Shown here piece by piece: positions 59,134-64,000 of a stretch of 64,000 nucleotides of DNA. Position numbers and translations under genes: made by a program. The first letter of the stretch is position 1, and every line of letters starts with the position of its first letter. This DNA comes from an uncultured Paracoccaceae bacterium (GTDB lineage: Bacteria > Pseudomonadota > Alphaproteobacteria > Rhodobacterales > Rhodobacteraceae). The DNA is taken from contig CANLDA010000009.1 of NCBI GenBank assembly GCA_947489325.1, positions 1-64,000 of the forward strand, read 5' to 3'. The notes under the pieces are model-generated. The model ran no database searches. It was not told where the DNA came from and saw nothing but the letters and a program-made list of their open reading frames with translations.

Positions 59134-60477
59134 ATGACACAAACATTGCACATCATCGGCGGCGGAATGGCCGGATCAGAGGCAGCCTGGCAGGCGGCCA
59201 ATATGGGCGTTCATGTGGTGATCCACGAAATGCGCCCCAAGGTGGAGACCTTTGCCCATCGCACAGGCAATCTTGGCGAAATGGTGTGTTCCAATTCGTT
59301 CCGCTCAGATGACAGCGAACAAAACGCCGTCGGCCTGTTGCATTGGGAAATGCGGGCCGCCAATGGCTTGATCATGCAAACTGCTGACAAACACCGCCTC
59401 CCTGCCGGTGGTGCCCTTGCCGTGGATCGTGACCCCTTTGCTGAAAGCGTCACCGCCACCTTGATGGCACATCCCAATATCTCTGTGGACTACGGCGAAA
59501 TCACCGACCTTCCAACCGAAGGTCATTGGATCATCGCAACTGGCCCTCTGACCTCTGCCGATCTTGGCGCTGCTATTCAGGCCGAAACAGGTGCCGAGCG
59601 CCTTGCTTTCTTTGATGCCATCGCCCCGATTGTCTATGCCGACAGCATCGACATGGATGTGGCATGGATGCAGTCCCGCTATGACAAGGGCGACACCGAA
59701 GAAGAACAAAAGGCATATCTCAACTGCCCAATGACCAAAGACCAATATGAGGGTTTTATCGACGCGCTTTTGGCGGCTGACAAAACTGAATTCCACGAAG
59801 GTGAAACCGCTAAATATTTCGATGGTTGCCTACCGATTGAGGTGATGGCTGAACGCGGTCGCGAAACCTTGCGCTTTGGGCCAATGAAACCTGTGGGACT
59901 GACCAACGCAAACCGCCCCGATGACAAACCCTATGCCGTGGTGCAATTGCGCCGCGACAACGCCTTGGGCACATTGTTCAATATCGTCGGGTTTCAGACC
60001 AAAATGAAATACAGCGCACAGACCGAAGTGTTCAAAATGATTCCCGGCCTTGAAAACGCGTCTTTTGCGCGACTTGGCGGTATTCACCGCAACACCTTCA
60101 TCAACTCGCCCACCCTGCTGGATGATCAAATGCGCCTGCGATCCAAGCCACATATCCGTTTTGCGGGTCAGGTTACAGGCGTTGAAGGCTATGTCGAAAG
60201 CGCTGCGATGGGCCTGCTTGCCGGTCGCCTTGCGGCCGCAGAACTGTTGGGCACGCCTTTACCCACGGCCCCCCTGAACACCGCCATGGGCGCACTTGTG
60301 CATCACATCACCGGCGGAGCCGAAGCCAAGACATTTCAACCAATGAATGTGAATTTCGGCCTTTTCCAACCCCTTGAGGGCCTCAAAGGCGGGCGCAAAG
60401 GGCGCAAAGATCGGTACAAAGCTTACACAGACCGCGCCAAAGATGAATGGGCTACATGGCTTGAGGCTACGACCTAA
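59134..60477 (+). CDS. trmFO: methylenetetrahydrofolate-tRNA uracil-54 methyltransferase
   Basis: A 447-residue folate- and FAD-dependent enzyme (formerly Gid) that makes ribothymidine at tRNA position 54. It has the FAD loop [18 protein letters not shown], then [13 protein letters not shown] with the reactive cysteine, [43 protein letters not shown], and [21 protein letters not shown]. All are hallmarks. I use ATG 59134 ([10 protein letters not shown]). Confidence 0.97.
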   Translation: MTQTLHIIGGGMAGSEAAWQAANMGVHVVIHEMRPKVETFAHRTGNLGEMVCSNSFRSDDSEQNAVGLLHWEMRAANGLIMQTADKHRLPAGGALAVDRDPFAESVTATLMAHPNISVDYGEITDLPTEGHWIIATGPLTSADLGAAIQAETGAERLAFFDAIAPIVYADSIDMDVAWMQSRYDKGDTEEEQKAYLNCPMTKDQYEGFIDALLAADKTEFHEGETAKYFDGCLPIEVMAERGRETLRFGPMKPVGLTNANRPDDKPYAVVQLRRDNALGTLFNIVGFQTKMKYSAQTEVFKMIPGLENASFARLGGIHRNTFINSPTLLDDQMRLRSKPHIRFAGQVTGVEGYVESAAMGLLAGRLAAAELLGTPLPTAPLNTAMGALVHHITGGAEAKTFQPMNVNFGLFQPLEGLKGGRKGRKDRYKAYTDRAKDEWATWLEATT

Positions 60478-60527
60478 ACTTTTGTTTTATATTTGAAAAA
60501 CACCTTTGAATGAATGGCTTCCAAGGC

Positions 60528-60546
60528 AGAGGGGCAACACCCCTCT
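60528..60546 (+). terminator. weak terminator-like hairpin after trmFO
   Basis: AGAGGGG pairs with CCCCTCT around CAACA, without a good T run. It lies 50 bp past the trmFO stop. Confidence 0.4.
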
Positions 60547-60601
60547 CCTCGATTGTTAATCAAAACTGGACCTAAGGTAAAACTCGCGCTTTATTGATAT
60601 C

Positions 60602-61213
60602 ATGCGTGAAAAATTCCTACACGGTATGTATGAGGACGGCGGCCCGACCGATGTCAAATCCAGCTATGATGCCTGGGCCGCCACATACGAAGCCGAAATT
60701 GCAGAAAATGGGTATGCCACACCCGGACGCTGCGCCGTTGCTTTGGCGAAATTTCTGCCTGATACGTCTTTGAAAGTTCTGGATGTTGGATGTGGCACGG
60801 GGTTGTCTGGTCTTGCTTTGCGGACCGCAGGCTTTAGCAATATCGATGGCATGGATATTTCGGCTGAAATGCTCGCGAAAGCGCGTGAGAAACAGATTTA
60901 CGCCAACATCCACCACATCGACATTGGCACGTTTCCAGTTGAGACCGGGGCCTATGCAGCAATCAGTGCTGTCGGTCTTTTGGGACCGGGTCACGCCCCA
61001 CCTGACTTGATAGATCAGGTTATGAACGCGCTGGCATCTGGCGGGAAGTTCGTCTTTTCCCTAAATGATGTCGCCGTCAAAGATCGTATTTACGAGGCGC
61101 GTCTAAACGAATATCTGGACTTTGGATCGGCACGACTGTTGTTTCGTGAACATGGGGCACATCTCCCCGGCCACAACCTTAAGTCCATCGTCTATGTAGT
61201 TGAGAAAGCGTGA
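60602..61213 (+). CDS. class I SAM-dependent methyltransferase
   Basis: A 203-residue methyltransferase. It has motif I VLDVGCGTGLSGLALR near residue 60, acidic motif II GMDISAEMLAKAR, and a later NDVAVKD segment. The substrate is unknown; length and layout resemble Williams-Beuren-type or small-molecule methyltransferases. Its stop overlaps the gluQ GTG start (GTGA), so the two are coupled, which hints but does not show that it modifies tRNA or a translation factor. Confidence 0.82.
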   Translation: MREKFLHGMYEDGGPTDVKSSYDAWAATYEAEIAENGYATPGRCAVALAKFLPDTSLKVLDVGCGTGLSGLALRTAGFSNIDGMDISAEMLAKAREKQIYANIHHIDIGTFPVETGAYAAISAVGLLGPGHAPPDLIDQVMNALASGGKFVFSLNDVAVKDRIYEARLNEYLDFGSARLLFREHGAHLPGHNLKSIVYVVEKA

Positions 61214-62061
61214 CATTTAAAACTCGGTTTGCACCATCCCCAACAGGCCCATTACATCTTGGTCACGCCTATTCGGCGCTATTGGCCTATGATATGGCAC
61301 GTCTGTCAGATGGTGAATTCCTGCTGCGTATCGAAGACATCGACCAAGGCCGCTGTCGCCCTCATTGGGAGACGCAAATTTACGAAGATCTGACATGGCT
61401 TGGCCTGGATTGGTCTACGCCCGTCATGCGCCAGTCAGACCGCGCTGATGCATATACTGCTGCTTTGAAACACTTGTCAGAAATGGGGCTAACCTATCCC
61501 TGTTCCTGTCGTCGTTCCGACATAGAACTCGCCGCAGGGGCTCCACAGGAAGGTGTGCCGCAGTTTGGTCCCGATGGACGCATCTATCCGGGCAGTTGCC
61601 GCACCCGTGCCCTTTCGGATCAAGGGGCCAATGACGTCATTCGGCTGAACATGACCAAAGCGATGGCCTTCTTGCCTAAGCTGTCTTTTGAGGAAACTGG
61701 GCCTAGCCACATGGGCGCTCATATGATCAACCCACAGCATCTTATCCAGAGCGTCGGCGACATTATCTTGCAACGCCGTGGGATGACTGGATCCTATCAT
61801 CTATCCGTGGTGGTTGATGACGCAGCACAAGGTATCACACGTGTAATTCGTGGTGAAGACCTTTGGGAAGCAACTAAAATTCATGTTATTTTACAATACC
61901 TTTTAAGCCTTTCCTCACCTACATTTCACCATCACGCATTAATCCGTGATGATGTTGGTAAACGTCTTGCCAAACGCGATGACGCCCGCGCAATCCGCAA
62001 GTATCGCGACGAAGGAGCTACGCCGGTGGACATCCGTAAAATGGTTGGGTTATCAGCCTAG
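61210..62061 (+). CDS. gluQ: glutamyl-Q tRNA(Asp) synthetase
   Basis: A 283-residue truncated glutamyl-tRNA synthetase that attaches glutamate to queuosine-34 of tRNA(Asp). It has the HIGH-like PSPTGPLHLGHAYSALLAY at the start, RIEDIDQGRCRP, and the KMSKS-like KRLAKRD near the end. No anticodon-binding domain is present, as expected for GluQRS. GTG start 61210 overlaps the upstream stop. Its TAG shares bases with the convergent hisI stop. Confidence 0.94.
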   Translation: MTFKTRFAPSPTGPLHLGHAYSALLAYDMARLSDGEFLLRIEDIDQGRCRPHWETQIYEDLTWLGLDWSTPVMRQSDRADAYTAALKHLSEMGLTYPCSCRRSDIELAAGAPQEGVPQFGPDGRIYPGSCRTRALSDQGANDVIRLNMTKAMAFLPKLSFEETGPSHMGAHMINPQHLIQSVGDIILQRRGMTGSYHLSVVVDDAAQGITRVIRGEDLWEATKIHVILQYLLSLSSPTFHHHALIRDDVGKRLAKRDDARAIRKYRDEGATPVDIRKMVGLSA

Positions 62062-62417
62062 GCTTCAGGCTTCATCAGCTCCAACATTTCGCCACCCCGA
62101 ACCGCAGTGTAAAAGCAGCTGCGCCGGTTTGTGTGGCAAGCTGGGCCAGTTTGACGCACCAGCACCAGTAGGCAATCGCGATCACAATCGAACCGAAAAT
62201 CCAACAGTTCTTGCACGTGCCCACTGCTTTCGCCTTTGATCCAGAACGCTTGCCGGGATCGCGACCAATAGGTAACGCGGCCAGTTTCCAGTGTTTTTTC
62301 AACAGCTTGAACATTCATCCATGCCATCATCAAGACCTCACCATTATCCGCATCCTGAGCGATGGCCGGAATCAGGCCTGCCTCGTTGTACTTCAGCGAA
62401 TGTGGATCAAAAATCAT
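62058..62417 (-). CDS. hisI: phosphoribosyl-AMP cyclohydrolase
   Basis: A 119-residue zinc enzyme opening the purine ring of phosphoribosyl-AMP in histidine synthesis. YNEAGLIPAIAQDADNGEVLMMAWMN is diagnostic. The metal-binding parts DCDRDC-like FDCDRDC and ACHTNRRSCFY follow. There is no HisE domain, so this is the monofunctional type. Start ATG 62417 (MIFDPHSLKY). It is convergent with gluQ and divergent from the NifU-like gene. Confidence 0.96.
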   Translation of the reverse strand: MIFDPHSLKYNEAGLIPAIAQDADNGEVLMMAWMNVQAVEKTLETGRVTYWSRSRQAFWIKGESSGHVQELLDFRFDCDRDCLLVLVRQTGPACHTNRRSCFYTAVRGGEMLELMKPEA

Positions 62418-62484
62418 GTCACGAGTCCCTTTGCATCTGCGCGCATCGCCTCTATCTAGGAATGAAGTGCAAAAGGAAACAGAG

Positions 62485-62937
62485 ATGTCTGGCGAAACCG
62501 ATCTGATCAAGCTCTACTCTGGCCGAATTCTGGCGCTTGCTGCCAGTATTCCACATGGTGAACGCTTGCCTGACCCTGATGCCACATCCAAGAAACGCTC
62601 CCCCTTGTGTGGATCGACGGTAACGGTGGATGTGACGTTAAGCGACGGAAAAATAACGGATTTCGGACAAGACGTAAAGGCCTGCGCACTTGGGCAAGCG
62701 GCGGCTTCTGTGGTGGGCGCGCATGTTGTGGGATGCACTGAGGATCAAATTTTATCCGCTCGCGATGCGTTAAAGGATATGTTGAAAAACGATGGCCCTA
62801 CGCCTACCGCACCTTTTTCCAACCTCGAAGTTTTGCGTCCAGCACGAGAGTATAAGAATCGCCATGCCTCTATTTTGTTAGCGTTAGAAGCAACGCTAGA
62901 TGCCATTCAACAAGCCAAGCAAAACAGCAGCGCATAG
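62485..62937 (+). CDS. NifU/IscU-like iron-sulfur cluster scaffold protein
   Basis: A 150-residue protein of the NifU N-terminal family. RSPLCGSTVTVDVTLSDGKI and VKACALGQAAASVVG give two of the scaffold cysteines in the normal spacing; the third family cysteine may be the one in VVGCTEDQI. It may help assemble or carry Fe-S clusters. Start ATG 62485 follows AAAGGAAACAGAG. It is divergent from hisI by 67 bp. It differs from SUF-operon SufU and stands alone, so its clients are unknown. Confidence 0.82.
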   Translation: MSGETDLIKLYSGRILALAASIPHGERLPDPDATSKKRSPLCGSTVTVDVTLSDGKITDFGQDVKACALGQAAASVVGAHVVGCTEDQILSARDALKDMLKNDGPTPTAPFSNLEVLRPAREYKNRHASILLALEATLDAIQQAKQNSSA

Positions 62938-62947
62938 TCGTCGTCAT

Positions 62948-62978
62948 AAAAAAGCCGCCGCGATAAGGTCGCGGCGGC
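62948..62978 (-). terminator. strong terminator for the small membrane protein gene
   Basis: GCCGCCGCG and CGCGGCGGC form a 9-bp stem around ATAAGGT. On the minus strand six T follow, so it ends transcripts from the right; on the plus strand it can also close the NifU-like gene. Confidence 0.85.
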
Positions 62979-63114
62979 AAGTATGATGTTTTTGGTACGG
63001 TGATCTGGGGGAGTGAGGCAAACCCAGAGAAGACTTGGGACAGGCAGTTAAGTCATTTCGCATCAAGTGGGGACAGAATGCGTGTGTCACCGCATGTGAA
63101 ACATCGGGCAGAAA

Positions 63115-63237
63115 TCAAGAAAACCCGGGAAAATGCAGGGCAACCAGCATCATCGCAACCAAAGCGGCAGCACCCACGGCATCCTGCAACAAGGTTGCAT
63201 GAGAATTACGAATAACAGTTTTGATTTGGTCCATCAT
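63115..63237 (-). CDS. 40-residue membrane protein
   Basis: A complete short gene. AGGAG lies eight bases before ATG 63237, and the frame runs MMDQIKTVIRNSHATLLQDA and then AVGAAALVAMMLVALHF, a single transmembrane helix with a charged, amphipathic N-terminus, to TGA 63115. A strong terminator lies 137 bp downstream on the same strand. The layout (start, helix, own signals) argues for a real protein of the kind of small inner-membrane proteins seen across Rhodobacterales. The function is unknown. Confidence 0.7.
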   Translation of the reverse strand: MMDQIKTVIRNSHATLLQDAVGAAALVAMMLVALHFPGFS

Positions 63238-63347
63238 GGGGCTGGCTCCTGTGGGTAATCATGTTTGTTGCCTATTTGTTCTCATATTATTCATGTTCTG
63301 TAAAGAACTTTATAAGAACATTTGTGAACATAGTGGAACAAAAACAG

Positions 63348-64000
63348 TTAACCTACTGAAATCAAACGGATCGCCTGATCTTGTTCCATCAACCACAAAA
63401 GAACACGCGCGGCCTGTCCACGTGCAGATGTCAGGTTTGGATCCTTTGACAACAGATTTCGCGCATCACTTTGGGCAATTGCCATCAATGCGGCCTGCCC
63501 TTCCAGATTCGCGATGCGAAACCGTGGAACGCCGGATTGGGCTGTGCCAATCAAATCCCCAGCGCCACGCATTTCCAGATCGGTTTGGGCAATTTGAAAC
63601 CCATCTTCGGTGTCGCGCAGAACGGTCAGGCGTTTTTGTCCGTTTTCGCTGAGCGGGGCCTGATACATCAGCAAGCAGGTCGACGCTTGTGTTCCCCGCC
63701 CTACCCGGCCACGCAACTGGTGCAGTTGTGCCAGCCCAAAAATTTCCGCGCGTTCAATCACCATAATCGACGCGTTGGGCACATCTACCCCAACCTCGAT
63801 CACCGTCGTGGCCACCAAAACCTTGGTTTCTCCGCTTTGAAATCGCGCCATTGCGGCGTCTTTTTCGGCAGGCGGCATCTGACCGTGCACAAGGCCAACG
63901 TGGCCCTCGCCCAATCGTGCGCGCAGATGTTTGAACCGCTCTTCGGCCGCCGTCAGATCGACCCGCTCGCTCTCTTCCACCAAGGGACACACCCAATAGG
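63348..64000 (-). CDS. recG: ATP-dependent DNA helicase RecG (C-terminal part)
   Basis: The 3' part of recG; the gene enters from the right edge, so its start is outside the window. The visible 217 residues hold the end of the helicase core: YWVCPLVEESE, the motif IV/V region TKVLVATTVIEVGVDVPNAS, motif VI QLRGRVGRG, and the RecG-specific tail with ERLxVLRxTxDGFxIAxxDLExRG-type sequence (DTEDGFQIAQTDLEMRGAGDLIGTAQSG). RecG remodels stalled forks and recombination intermediates. The frame is intact to the edge. Confidence 0.97.
   Translation of the reverse strand, partial: YWVCPLVEESERVDLTAAEERFKHLRARLGEGHVGLVHGQMPPAEKDAAMARFQSGETKVLVATTVIEVGVDVPNASIMVIERAEIFGLAQLHQLRGRVGRGTQASTCLLMYQAPLSENGQKRLTVLRDTEDGFQIAQTDLEMRGAGDLIGTAQSGVPRFRIANLEGQAALMAIAQSDARNLLSKDPNLTSARGQAARVLLWLMEQDQAIRLISVG

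Overview
The window is a 64 kb piece of chromosome from a marine alphaproteobacterium of the order Rhodobacterales (Roseobacter group). Three things point there: a DddP-type DMSP lyase with all six metal ligands, the yajC-secD-secF-(tauE)-(Mth938)-ccmABCDG gene order known from Rhodobacter, and lineage-typical families (DUF6456, DUF6477, DUF1127, ThiO-type thiamine operon). Most of it is core metabolism packed into short, often overlapping operons. There is no CRISPR array, transposon or prophage; the only mobile-DNA trace is a decayed integrase next to a tRNA-Leu at the left end.

Layout. 0-2.2 kb: possible hisD-like relic, integrase remnant, tRNA-Leu(UAG), and a frame-broken NAD(P)H-hydrate repair gene (nnr). 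2.3-4.1 kb: glnB-glnA behind an NtrC-like palindrome. 4.2-6.1 kb: flavodoxin-like protein, GFA protein and homocysteine S-methyltransferase-like protein. 6.3-8.1 kb: two tandem paralogous secreted SGNH-hydrolase-like proteins. 8.3-9.6 kb: dddP. 9.7-10.7 kb: GT8 glycosyltransferase. 11.07-17.3 kb: TPP riboswitch and thiCOSGEFD. 17.4-22.6 kb: hydrolase/OsmC fusion, purB, two small secreted proteins sharing a Cys-Trp-Cys motif, and a lone fliG. 22.7-27.2 kb: DUF1223 protein, aconitase, two small enzymes. 27.2-34.1 kb (minus): Sec accessory and cytochrome c maturation genes. 34.2-38.4 kb: oxyR, DUF6456 and DUF6477 genes, MttB-like methyltransferase. 38.5-41.1 kb: guaA with a candidate attenuator leader, and an FkbM methyltransferase with a homopolymer frameshift. 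41.2-46.7 kb: transporters, a FadL porin, a P-loop ATPase and metA. 46.8-50.6 kb: ppk2-tetR-unknown operon, SLAC1-type transporter, small membrane protein. 50.6-51.6 kb: rplM-rpsI. 51.7-56.7 kb: MocR regulator/DUF1127 pair and LysR/UroD-like pair, each with clear palindromic operators. 56.7-64 kb: DUF2459, thioesterase, enoyl-CoA hydratase, trmFO, gluQ, hisI, NifU-like scaffold, a 40-residue membrane protein and the 3' part of recG.

Functional links. glnB and glnA form the nitrogen-assimilation switch. The thi operon encodes HMP and thiazole synthesis plus their joining, under thiamine pyrophosphate control. The Sec/Ccm block pairs protein export with periplasmic haem attachment. DMSP lyase and several one-carbon or methyl-transfer families (homocysteine methyltransferase, GFA, MttB-like, UroD-like) fit a life on methylated plankton osmolytes, but nothing in the sequence shows that they form one pathway.

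I did not find a convincing wholly new multi-gene system. The best leads are the tandem SGNH pair, the MocR-DUF1127 operator array, the guaA leader, the small proteins too short for standard ORF calling, and two frame-broken genes whose lesions can be placed to a few bases.
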